NCBI GenBank assembly: GCA_015223225.1
Contig: JADFCQ010000005.1
Location: 372,001-436,000, forward strand
Reading direction: 5' to 3'
From: Acetobacteraceae bacterium H6797
GTDB taxonomy: Bacteria; Pseudomonadota; Alphaproteobacteria; Acetobacterales; Acetobacteraceae
Length of the DNA stretch: 64,000 bases
Shown: one piece after another, positions 16,846-25,138 of the stretch
Layout of the letters: the number at the start of each line of letters is the position of its first letter
Position numbering within the stretch: the first letter of the stretch is position 1
Made by a program: the position numbers and the translations under genes
The notes under the pieces: model-generated
Seen by the model: only the letters and a program-made list of their open reading frames with translations
Databases searched by the model: none
What the model was told of the DNA's origin: nothing

Positions 16846-17143
16846 AGGCAATTGCGCCTCCTTTCCTTGATGGCCAGCTTATTGCCGCGGGCTCCCATAC
16901 CCTGATGGCTGTTGCGCCCGGGCGGGGTCATGCTAAAGCCATCTGGCCCCCAAATGCATCAATTTCCCAATCGAGCGTGATGATGTTGGCAGACAGAGAC
17001 GTTCTCCTCCGCCGTCTGCATGAGCTGCGCAGCGAGCATCGCGACCTCGATACGGTCATCGCGCGCCTTGAAGGCGCCCCGATGGACCAAATCCAGCTGC
17101 AACGGCTGAAGAAACGTAAACTGAAATTGAAGGATGAGATCGC

Positions 17144-17664
<521 letters not shown>

Positions 17665-17668
<4 letters not shown>

Positions 17669-18786
17669 GCGCGCCGCTGCCCCCGAATTCGACCATCGGC
17701 ATCCTCGGCGGCGGCCAGCTCGGCCGGATGACGGCACTCGCCGCGGCCGCCCTCGGCTATCGCTGCCATATCTATGCGCCCGAGGCCGATAGCCCCGGCA
17801 TGCAGGTTTCCGCCGCCGCGACGGTCGCCGCCTATGACGATGCCGAGGCGCTGAAGCGCTTCGCCGCCTCGGTCGATGTGGTGACTTTCGAATTCGAGAA
17901 CGTCCCGGCCGCCTGCCTCGATATCCTGGCGCCCCTCGTGCCCTGCCGCCCCGGCGTCCAGGCGCTGCGCATCTGCCAGGATCGGCTGCTGGAGAAGAAG
18001 TTTCTCGCCGAGGCGGGGGTGCCCGTCGCGCCCTGGCGCGCGGTGACGAGCGAGGCGGAGCTTGAAGCGGCCGTGGCCGAGATCGGCCTGCCCGCCGTGC
18101 TCAAGACGACCCGCATGGGCTATGACGGGCGCGGCCAAGCCGTGCTTCGCAAGCCGGAAGATCTCGCCGCCGCCTGGGCGAGGCTCGATCCGAAGCCGCT
18201 CATCCTCGAGGCCTTCGTGCCTTTCGCCGCCGAGATTTCGGCGGTGGCCGCGCGCGCGGTCGATGGATCGGTCGCGGTCTATGACGCGGTCGAGAACCGG
18301 CACACGCATCATATTCTCGACTATTCCTTCGCCCCTGCCCGTCTGCCGCAGGCCGCGGCCCTGGCGGCCAAGGCCGGCGTCGCGAGCGTCGCCGAGAAGC
18401 TGGACCTGGTAGGCGTGCTCGCCGTGGAGTTTTTCCTGTTGGCCGATGGCACACTCCTGGGCAACGAAATCGCCCCCCGTCCCCATAACTCCGGGCACTG
18501 GACGATGGACGCCTGCGCCTTCTCCCAGTTCGCCCAGCATGCCCGAGCTGTAGCCGGGTTGCCTTTGGGAACCCCGGAGCGACATCACGATGCGGTGATG
18601 AAAAACCTCGTCGGACCGGAGGGCATGAAGCGTTGGCCATCCGTGATGGAGCATCCGGACGTCGCTTTGCACCTTTACGGTAAAGCCAGCGCCCGAGAGG
18701 GGCGAAAAATGGGCCATGTGAACCGAGTCCTTCCTCTCGGCAGCCTCGCGACGATGTCCGACGAGGAAATCTGCCGCGGTATCTAA
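17665..18786 (+). CDS. purK: N5-carboxyaminoimidazole ribonucleotide synthase PurK
   Basis: A 373-residue ATP-grasp enzyme making N5-CAIR from AIR, ATP and bicarbonate, feeding PurE. Visible are the N-terminal [11 protein letters not shown] loop, [10 protein letters not shown], the ATP-grasp [16 protein letters not shown] lid, the [27 protein letters not shown] catalytic core, and a terminal domain ending KMGHVNR. The length is normal. It is the second gene of purEK, translationally coupled by an ATGA overlap, and is followed by a hairpin. Confidence 0.94.
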
Positions 18787-18797
18787 CTCGGCTGTAA

Positions 18798-18827
18798 CCA
18801 CTGTGGCTCGAAGGCCACAGTGGGTTT
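18798..18827 (+). terminator. Hairpin after purK, probable terminator
   Basis: A perfect 10-bp stem (CCACTGTGGC / GCCACAGTGG) with a six-base loop begins 12 bp after the purK stop. The T tract is short (GTTT), so termination may be weak. Confidence 0.6.
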
Positions 18828-18894
18828 ATAAGAATTCAACCCACCTCAAACCTTCACCGTTTTGCGCCATTTATGCGGTGTTCGATCGGTGGCG

Positions 18895-18911
18895 ATGTTC
18901 ATAGCGAACAT
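18895..18911. promoter_or_regulatory. Inverted repeat in the ompA-type gene leader
   Basis: ATGTTC and GAACAT flank five bases, 45 bp upstream of the porin start, in an AT-richer stretch. Possibly an operator or RNA hairpin. The regulator is unknown. Confidence 0.35.
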
Positions 18912-18955
18912 TTACTTAACCGAACGAAAATGACGACTATTCGAGGAGCGAAGTC

Positions 18956-20044
18956 ATGAGCCTCAAGAAGGCCCTTCTGGCCGCCACCGTGCTGGCGATG
19001 CCGCTGGCCGCCCAGGCCCAGTCCTACCAGCCCGTCACCGGCCTCTATGTGGGCGCCGGCGCCGGCCTCAACCTGATCGCGCCGAAGGCCTCGCTGAAGC
19101 CTGAAGGCGACTTCGCCGGCAGCCCGTCGGGCCATGCCTCGTTCAACCCGGGCTGGGCCGGCGTGGTGTCGCTGGGCTGGGGCTTCGGCAACGGCGTCCG
19201 CGCCGAGATCGAGGGCAACTACCGCGACAACGACGTCGACAAGCTGTCCGGCTTCGGCGTTCCCATCACGCATTCGGCCGGTAAGGTCCGTTCGTATGGC
19301 GCGATGGCCAATGCCTACTACGACTTCTACGGCCTCGGCCTGCCGGTCGTTCCGTATATCGGCCTGGGCGCCGGTTACGTGTGGAACGACTACGACAACG
19401 TCCGCGCCACCAGCTTCGGCAACACGGCCCGTATCGACGGCAACGACGGCGCCTTCGCCTACCAGGGCATCCTCGGCGTGGCCTACCCGATCGACTCCGT
19501 CCCGGGCCTGGCTCTGACGGGTGAGTATCGCTTCCTGGGCACGCTGAACACGAAGATCGACGGCGTTGGCGACACCGGCGACCGCGGCTCGTTCAAGACG
19601 CAGAGCTACAACCACTCGATCCTGGTTGGTCTGCGCTACGCCTTCAACACCCCGGCCCCGGCCGTTGCCCCGGCCCCGGCTCCCGCTCCGGTCGTGACCC
19701 CGGCTCCGGCCCCGGCGCGCACCTACCTGGTGTTCTTCGACTTCGACAGCGCCCAGCTGACGGATCGCGCTCGCCAGATCACCTCGGAAGCCGCCGAGAA
19801 CAGCAAGCGCGTGCAGGTGACCCGCATCGAGGTCTCCGGCCACGCCGACCGTTCGGGCACGCCGCAGTACAACCAGGCCCTCTCGCTGCGCCGCGCCAAC
19901 GCGGTTGCCGCCGAGCTGGAGCGCCTGGGCGTGTCGCGCAGCAGCATGTCGATCCAGGCCTTCGGCGAAAGCCGTCCGCTGGTCCCGACGGCCGACGGCG
20001 TGCGCGAGCCGCAGAACCGCCGCGTGGAGATCGTTCTGCGCTAA
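18956..20044 (+). CDS. OmpA-family outer membrane protein (beta barrel plus peptidoglycan-binding domain)
   Basis: A 362-residue OmpA-like protein. A signal peptide (about 1-21, ending AQA) precedes an eight-stranded barrel of ~210 residues (from GLYVGAGAGLNLI to SILVGLRYAF). A linker of repeated Pro-Ala then leads to the periplasmic OmpA domain: VFFDFDSAQLT, SGHADRSG (with the aspartate that binds diaminopimelate) and NRRVEI (the binding arginine). It anchors the outer membrane to peptidoglycan. The codon choice is narrower and more optimised than in neighbouring genes, which suggests high expression. It has its own leader and a terminator on each side, so it is monocistronic. Confidence 0.92.
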   Translation: MSLKKALLAATVLAMPLAAQAQSYQPVTGLYVGAGAGLNLIAPKASLKPEGDFAGSPSGHASFNPGWAGVVSLGWGFGNGVRAEIEGNYRDNDVDKLSGFGVPITHSAGKVRSYGAMANAYYDFYGLGLPVVPYIGLGAGYVWNDYDNVRATSFGNTARIDGNDGAFAYQGILGVAYPIDSVPGLALTGEYRFLGTLNTKIDGVGDTGDRGSFKTQSYNHSILVGLRYAFNTPAPAVAPAPAPAPVVTPAPAPARTYLVFFDFDSAQLTDRARQITSEAAENSKRVQVTRIEVSGHADRSGTPQYNQALSLRRANAVAAELERLGVSRSSMSIQAFGESRPLVPTADGVREPQNRRVEIVLR

Positions 20045-20075
20045 TCCCGCAGAGCCTTCGCTCGCAGCAAATGGG

Positions 20076-20101
20076 AAAGGGCGCCGAAAGGCGCCCTTTT
20101 T
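20076..20101 (+). terminator. Rho-independent terminator after the OmpA-family gene
   Basis: A 10-bp stem AAAGGGCGCC / GGCGCCCTTT closes on a GAAA tetraloop and runs into T residues. It abuts the stop codon of the convergent eutC gene. Confidence 0.88.
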
Positions 20102-20871
20102 CATGACCGGAGCTGTTTCTCCGCCGCCTCGGCGGCCAGCAGATCCGCCTCCGGCTGCTCATCCTTGAGCGCCACGCCGCTCTGGCGCAGCCGCCGGGCG
20201 CCATCGAGCAACCACAGCGTCTTGGAGGCCGCACCGGCATAGGACAGGCCCTGGGGCCGGATATTGCTGATGCAGTTGCGGTCGGCATCGCTCATGCCCA
20301 CCCGCGGCGCCCAGGTCAGATAGAGGCCCATCGAGTCGATGGAGGAGAGGCCCGGCCGCTCCCCGATCATCACCAGGATGGCCTCCGCTCCGATGGCTTC
20401 GCCCACGGCATCGCCCAGCGCCACCCGCCCCTGCTCGGCCAGCACCACCGGCCCGGGCGTGAAACCTAGCCGCCGCAGCCCCGGCACCAGCCGCGTCAGC
20501 AGGGCCGGCGCATGGTCCTGCACCCCGACTGCACAGAGCCCATCGGCGATGAGGAAGGCGATCGAGCCCGGCATACGCGGCAGCCGCCCCGCCTCTCCCT
20601 CGGCCAACGCACGCCCTAGATCGGGCCGCATCAGATAGCTCCGCCGATCAGGCGCCGCACTGCGCGTCGTGACCACCGGCAGCCCGAGCCCCGCGCAAGC
20701 CGCCTCGGCCCGCGCCATGTCGAGGCTGGACCAGACCGCATCCCGCGCCAGCGCGTGGGAGGCCTGGAAATCCAGATGCGCCGAGGTGGGAAGGCCATTG
20801 CCCACCCGCCCCAGCGCCACGCGCGCTGTGGTGAAACGCCGCAGCGAGGCCCAGTTCGAGAGGTCGCTCAT
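20101..20871 (-). CDS. eutC: Ethanolamine ammonia-lyase small subunit EutC
   Basis: A 256-residue light chain of adenosylcobalamin-dependent ethanolamine ammonia-lyase, which splits ethanolamine into acetaldehyde and ammonia. Family segments are intact: TTARVALGRVGNGLPTSAHLDFQASHALARDAV at the N terminus, VVTTRSAAPDRRSYLMRPDLGR, the cobalamin-facing VQDHAPALL, IGERPGLSSIDSMGLYLTW and DRNCISNIRPQGLSY. It overlaps eutB by four bases (ATGA). No reactivase (EutA), aldehyde dehydrogenase or microcompartment shell gene is nearby, so this is the minimal, cytosolic form of the pathway. Confidence 0.94.
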   Translation of the reverse strand: MSDLSNWASLRRFTTARVALGRVGNGLPTSAHLDFQASHALARDAVWSSLDMARAEAACAGLGLPVVTTRSAAPDRRSYLMRPDLGRALAEGEAGRLPRMPGSIAFLIADGLCAVGVQDHAPALLTRLVPGLRRLGFTPGPVVLAEQGRVALGDAVGEAIGAEAILVMIGERPGLSSIDSMGLYLTWAPRVGMSDADRNCISNIRPQGLSYAGAASKTLWLLDGARRLRQSGVALKDEQPEADLLAAEAAEKQLRS

Positions 20872-22247
20872 GCCACGAGACCGATCTTCTCTGGGGCCAT
20901 GAGCGCCGGGAAGCGCCCCTGCCCGCTCGCCGCGTCGATGCCCATGCGCTGCTGCCAGGCCTCGAATTCCGGCGCGGGTTTCAGCCCCAGCACGCCCCGC
21001 ACATAGCGCCCGTCATGGAAGGAGGTGGACTGATAGGCGAGCATCACGTCATCCGCACCCGGAATGCCCATCACATAGGTCACGCCCGCCGCACCGAGCA
21101 GGGTGAGCAGCGCGTCCATATCGTCCTGATCGGCCTCGGCATGGTTGGTGTAGCAAACGTCCACCCCCATCGGCAGGCCGAGCATCTTGCCGCAGAAATG
21201 GTCCTCGAGCCCGGCACGGATGATCTGCTTGCCGTCATAGAGATATTCCGGGCCGATGAAGCCCACGACCGTGTTGACCAGCAGCGGCGGGAAGGCCCGC
21301 GCCACCGCATAGGCCCGCGTCTCGATGGTCTGCTGGTCCACGCCATGATGCGCATTGGCCGAGAGCGCGCTGCCCTGGCCGGTCTCGAAATACATGACGT
21401 TGTCGCCCACCGTCCCACGTTTGAGGGAAAGCGCCGCGTCATGGGCCTCCTTCAGCGTGGCGAGCGAGAAGCCGAAGGAGGAATTCACCGCCTCCGTCCC
21501 CCCGATCGACTGGAAGACGAGGTCGAGCGGCGCGCCCCGCTCCATGGCCATGATCGAGGTCGTCACATGCGCCAGCACGCAGCTCTGCGTCGGGATCTCG
21601 TAGCGGTCGATCACCATGGCCAGCATGTCGAGCAGGCGGATGGTGTTCTCGACATTGTCGGTGGCCGGATTGATGCCGATCACCGCGTCGCCCGCGCCCA
21701 GCAGCAGCCCGTCCAGCGTGCCGGCGGCAACCCCGCGCGGGTCATCCACCGGATCATTGGGCTGCAGGCGGATGGAGAGGCGCCCCGGCAGCCCGATCGT
21801 GTTGCGGAAGCGGCTGACGACGCGGCACTTCTTCGCCACCGCCACTAGATCCTGCAGGCGCATAATCTTCGCGACGGCGGCGACCATTTCCGGCATCAGC
21901 CCCGGCCGCAGCGCGATGAGCGTGGCCTCGTCGGCCGCGTCGCTGAGCAGGAAGTCACGGAAGCCGCCGACCGTCAGATGCCGGATGGGCGCGAAGGCGT
22001 CGCGGTCATGCGTATCGACGATGAGGCGCGTGACCTCGTCCGTCTCGTAAGGCACCACGGCCTCGTGCAGGAAATGGCTCAGCGGCAGATCGGCCAGCGC
22101 ATATTGCGCCGCCACCCGCTCGGCCATGCTGCCGGCCGCGACGCCGGCGAGCTGATCGCCGGAGCGCAAAGGGGTCGCCCGCGCGAGCAGCATGCGCAGG
22201 TCATCGAAAACATAGCGGGTTCCGCCCACTACATGCGCGAAGCTCAT
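20868..22247 (-). CDS. eutB: Ethanolamine ammonia-lyase large subunit EutB
   Basis: A 459-residue catalytic heavy chain, of usual length. It begins FAHVVGGTRYVFDDLRMLLARATPLRSGDQLAGVAA, carries the substrate/cobalamin region with GVDVCYTNHAEADQDDMD, and includes FIGPEYLYDGKQIIRAGLEDHFCGK. It forms the barrel that binds ethanolamine and, with EutC, adenosylcobalamin. It is first gene of eutBC, divergent from ggt across 249 bp. A leader hairpin and a ribosome site AGGAG embedded in a B12-box-like sequence precede the start; a full cobalamin riboswitch was not found. Confidence 0.95.
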   Translation of the reverse strand: MSFAHVVGGTRYVFDDLRMLLARATPLRSGDQLAGVAAGSMAERVAAQYALADLPLSHFLHEAVVPYETDEVTRLIVDTHDRDAFAPIRHLTVGGFRDFLLSDAADEATLIALRPGLMPEMVAAVAKIMRLQDLVAVAKKCRVVSRFRNTIGLPGRLSIRLQPNDPVDDPRGVAAGTLDGLLLGAGDAVIGINPATDNVENTIRLLDMLAMVIDRYEIPTQSCVLAHVTTSIMAMERGAPLDLVFQSIGGTEAVNSSFGFSLATLKEAHDAALSLKRGTVGDNVMYFETGQGSALSANAHHGVDQQTIETRAYAVARAFPPLLVNTVVGFIGPEYLYDGKQIIRAGLEDHFCGKMLGLPMGVDVCYTNHAEADQDDMDALLTLLGAAGVTYVMGIPGADDVMLAYQSTSFHDGRYVRGVLGLKPAPEFEAWQQRMGIDAASGQGRFPALMAPEKIGLVA

Positions 22248-22297
22248 CTCGCCGGTCTCCTAGTCAGCGGAAACCGTCCGCTGGCAGCCATCCCTGG

Positions 22298-22321
22298 CCG
22301 GGCCTCTGCTCGGAGGCCCGG
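22298..22321 (-). promoter_or_regulatory. Strong hairpin in the eutB leader
   Basis: A perfect 9-bp stem (CCGGGCCTC / GAGGCCCGG) with a six-base loop lies 51-74 bp upstream of eutB. It lacks a T tract, so it is either an attenuator element, an mRNA stabiliser or a protein site. Confidence 0.4.
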
Positions 22322-22496
22322 TCCGTCGCGGAAGATGGCCGCCGAGACGGCGGGAAGCAAGGCCGCCCAGCGAGATCAGCCGCGAGATCGGCGGTTACAC
22401 GCGCCCCGATTGCCGCCCGGCGGGAGTTCTGCGAGCCTGCCGGCCAAGCAAGGAAATCGCTGAACGGAAGCCGGGGAAGAAAGGTCGTCAGACGCC

Positions 22497-24182
22497 ATGC
22501 GCCGCCTCATGGTCATGCTCCTCACCGCCGCCATTCCCTTCATCCCGAGTGCCCAGGCCCAACAGCCGGTGACCGCCCGGCATATGATGGTCGTCACCGC
22601 CAGCCCGATGGCGACCGAGGCGGCGCTGGAGATACTCCGCGCGGGCGGCAATGCCGTGGATGCGGCGGTCGCGGCGCAAATGGCGCTGAGCGTCGCCGAG
22701 CCCCATGCCTCCGGCCTCGGCGGCGGCGGGCTGATGCTCTTCTGGGATGCCAAGGCGCGGGACCTGCACCACTACGAGGGCCTCTCCAACGCGCCGGCCG
22801 CGAGCGGCACCAGCCTGCTGGATGGCGGGGCGAGCCTCTCCGCCGTGCGGCGCAGCGGCCGTTCCGTCGCCGTGCCAGGGGCGCTGAAGATGCTCGCGAT
22901 GGTCCATGCGCGCTATGGCCAGCTTCCCTGGGCGCGGCTTTTCGAGCCCGCGATCCGCTTGGCCGAGGGCGGCTTCCCCATGCCCGCCTATCTGAACCAA
23001 GTGCTGCGCGAGCGCGGCGAGGCCCTGCGGCGCAACCGGGCGATCGCGGCGATCTATTTCGGCGCGGATGGCCGCCCCCTGCCAGTCGGCGCACGCATCA
23101 CCAATCCCGAACAGGCCAAGGCGCTGCGCCTCGTCGCCAGCGAGGGGCCGGGCGCGCTCTATGGCGGTGCGCTTGGTGCGGAGCTTGTGCAGGCGGCGCA
23201 TGATCAGGCGGTGCCCTCCTGGATCGCGTTGGACGACCTCCGCCATTACGAGGCGCGGGAGCGCGCGCCGGTCTGCGGCACGGTTTTCGGGCATCGGCTC
23301 TGCACCGCCGCGCCCCCTTCCTCTGGCGGCATCGCGGTGATGCAGACCCTGATGCTGGCCGAGGCCGCCGGCATCGCCCAGGCCGGGCCGCATAGCGCCG
23401 AGGCGACGCAGATCTTCCTCGAAGCCAGCCGCCTCGCCACCGCCGACCGCCGCCGTTGGATCGGTGATCCGGATATGGTGAACGTGCCGATCTCCGGGCT
23501 GATCGACAGCGGCTATATCGCCCGCCGCGCCCGGCTGATCAGCCCCGAGCATGCCATGGAACGTGCCCCCTCCGGCCAGCCCGCCGAGCAGCATGGCGCC
23601 CTACCGCCCGACGCGCCACCGCTGAGCGAAAGTGCGACGAGCCAGGTTTCCATCATCGACCAGGCCGGCAATGCCATCGCCTTCACCACCACGAACAATC
23701 TGAATTTCGGCTCGGACGTGATGGTCTCGGGCTTCGTGCTGAACAATGCCATGACGAATTTCAGCGCGTCTGGCAGCGCCAGTGCCCCGGCGCAGAACCG
23801 CATGGCGCCCGGCAAGCGCCCGGCCACGACCATGTCGCCCAGCATCGTCTTCGACAGCCGGGGCGAGCCCGAGCTCGTGCTGGGGGCGGGCGGGGCCGCC
23901 TGGATCCCCGATGCCGTGGCCGCCGCCCTGGTCGAGCTGCTGGTCAACAAGGGCGACGCCCAGAGCGCCACCGCCCAGCCCCGCCTGGGGGCCGAGACCG
24001 GCCAGGTGGTGATCGAGCAGGGCAGTGCGGCCGCAGCGCTGATCCCGGCGCTGGAGGCCAAGGGCCAGAAGGTGGAGCAGCAGCCCGTCTCGACAGGGTT
24101 GCAGATCATCCGCCGCCTGCCCGACGGCAGGCTCGAGGGGGGCGCCGATCCGCGGCGGGATAGCGTAGCGAAGGGCGATTAG
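22497..24182 (+). CDS. ggt: Gamma-glutamyltransferase (Ntn-hydrolase)
   Basis: A 561-residue periplasmic enzyme that cleaves or transfers the gamma-glutamyl group of glutathione. A signal peptide ends near AQAQQ. The N-terminal region has MATEAALEILRAGGNAVDAAVAAQMAL and SGLGGGG, and the autoprocessing site is at T381 in ESATSQVSIIDQAGNAIAFTTTNN. The usual TTH around the nucleophile is TSQ here, but threonine is kept, so activity is expected. The 3' end overlaps the convergent MarR-GNAT gene by four bases. It is likely autocleaved into large (1-380) and small (381-561) chains. Confidence 0.92.
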   Translation: MRRLMVMLLTAAIPFIPSAQAQQPVTARHMMVVTASPMATEAALEILRAGGNAVDAAVAAQMALSVAEPHASGLGGGGLMLFWDAKARDLHHYEGLSNAPAASGTSLLDGGASLSAVRRSGRSVAVPGALKMLAMVHARYGQLPWARLFEPAIRLAEGGFPMPAYLNQVLRERGEALRRNRAIAAIYFGADGRPLPVGARITNPEQAKALRLVASEGPGALYGGALGAELVQAAHDQAVPSWIALDDLRHYEARERAPVCGTVFGHRLCTAAPPSSGGIAVMQTLMLAEAAGIAQAGPHSAEATQIFLEASRLATADRRRWIGDPDMVNVPISGLIDSGYIARRARLISPEHAMERAPSGQPAEQHGALPPDAPPLSESATSQVSIIDQAGNAIAFTTTNNLNFGSDVMVSGFVLNNAMTNFSASGSASAPAQNRMAPGKRPATTMSPSIVFDSRGEPELVLGAGGAAWIPDAVAAALVELLVNKGDAQSATAQPRLGAETGQVVIEQGSAAAALIPALEAKGQKVEQQPVSTGLQIIRRLPDGRLEGGADPRRDSVAKGD

Positions 24183-25111
24183 GCGCCGGCGGGCTCGAAT
24201 TCCTTGCGCCAGTATTCGCCGACGAGCTGCTGGCCGAAGCCCTCATAGGGCTCGCTTCGCTCCAGCGCCCAGCCCCGCCCGGCATAGATGTGCCGGGCGG
24301 CCTTGAGGCAGTCATTCGTCCAGAGCACCATGGCGCGATAGCCCGCCGCGCGCGCGAAATCCTCGGCCTCGGCGACCAGCCGGGCACCGAGGCGCAGGCC
24401 CCGGGCCGCCGGGTCCAGCACCAGGAGGCGGAGCTTCGCCACGCCCTCCTCCTCGGTGCGCACGACGACGACCGAGCCCAGCCGCTGCCCGTCCCGTTCG
24501 GCGATCAGCGCCACTTCGCGTTCAGGGTCATGATCATCGAGGAAATCGGCGACGATCCGGGCGACGAGCGCCTCGAAACGCCCGTCCCAGCCATATTCCT
24601 GCGCGTAGACTGTGCCGTGCAGGGAGACGATCCAGCCCATGTCGCCGGGCCGGTGGCGCCGGAGCATCACCTCGCCCGACGCCCCGCCCATCAGCCGCTC
24701 CACCTCGCCGAGCGCTGAGACGGCGCGCTCGCGGCCCTCGGCCGTCAGAGGGGAGAGAAGCGCTTCGGCGGCCTCGTTCGCGGCCGCGTCGAGGGGGCGG
24801 AAGGCAGCCTGCCCTTCCTCGGTGAGCCTCAGCCGGCGGCGGCGCGTATCGGCGGGGTCAGGCCGGCTTTCGAGCCAGCCGCGCGCCTCGAAACGGGCCA
24901 GGATGCGCGAGAGATGGCCGTAATCGATTCCCAGCGCCTCGACGAGCGCGCCGGGCGAGGTCTCGCCGCCATTGGCGAGGTCATGCAGCACGCGCCCATC
25001 GGTCAGCGGCAATTCGCCGCCGGGCAGATGGCCCAGCGCACCGATGCGGCGGGTGAAGAAGCGGGCGAAGCGGCGCAGGGCTGCGGTCTGTTCCATGACC
25101 ACAGCCTGCAC
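24179..25111 (-). CDS. MarR-type helix-turn-helix fused to GNAT acetyltransferase
   Basis: A 310-residue two-domain protein. Residues ~1-145 form a MarR winged helix (LTDGRVLHDLANGGETSPGALVEALGIDYGHLSRILARFEARGWL, then the wing DPADTRRRRLRLTEEGQ). Residues ~155-310 form a GNAT domain with the acetyl-CoA loop RGLRLGARLVAEAEDFARAAGY. This fusion is widespread and is annotated as a bifunctional regulator/acetyltransferase; the acetylated substrate is unknown. It sits 27 bp after polA ends (same strand, polA downstream in reading direction). Confidence 0.85.
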   Translation of the reverse strand: MQAVVMEQTAALRRFARFFTRRIGALGHLPGGELPLTDGRVLHDLANGGETSPGALVEALGIDYGHLSRILARFEARGWLESRPDPADTRRRRLRLTEEGQAAFRPLDAAANEAAEALLSPLTAEGRERAVSALGEVERLMGGASGEVMLRRHRPGDMGWIVSLHGTVYAQEYGWDGRFEALVARIVADFLDDHDPEREVALIAERDGQRLGSVVVVRTEEEGVAKLRLLVLDPAARGLRLGARLVAEAEDFARAAGYRAMVLWTNDCLKAARHIYAGRGWALERSEPYEGFGQQLVGEYWRKEFEPAGA

Positions 25112-25138
25112 CCGATATTTGACTGCGTCAAATATCCA

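Noticed and set aside
18880..18915. LexA/SOS box before the OmpA-family gene
   Set aside because: Two GTTC words and one GAAC are present, but the spacing does not match the alphaproteobacterial GTTC-N7-GTTC pattern.
22248..22450. Cobalamin riboswitch upstream of eutB
   Set aside because: The sequence next to the start codon resembles a B12 box, but the conserved core (CCCCGCAACTG-type segment and the pairing partners) was not found. Kept only as a lead to test.
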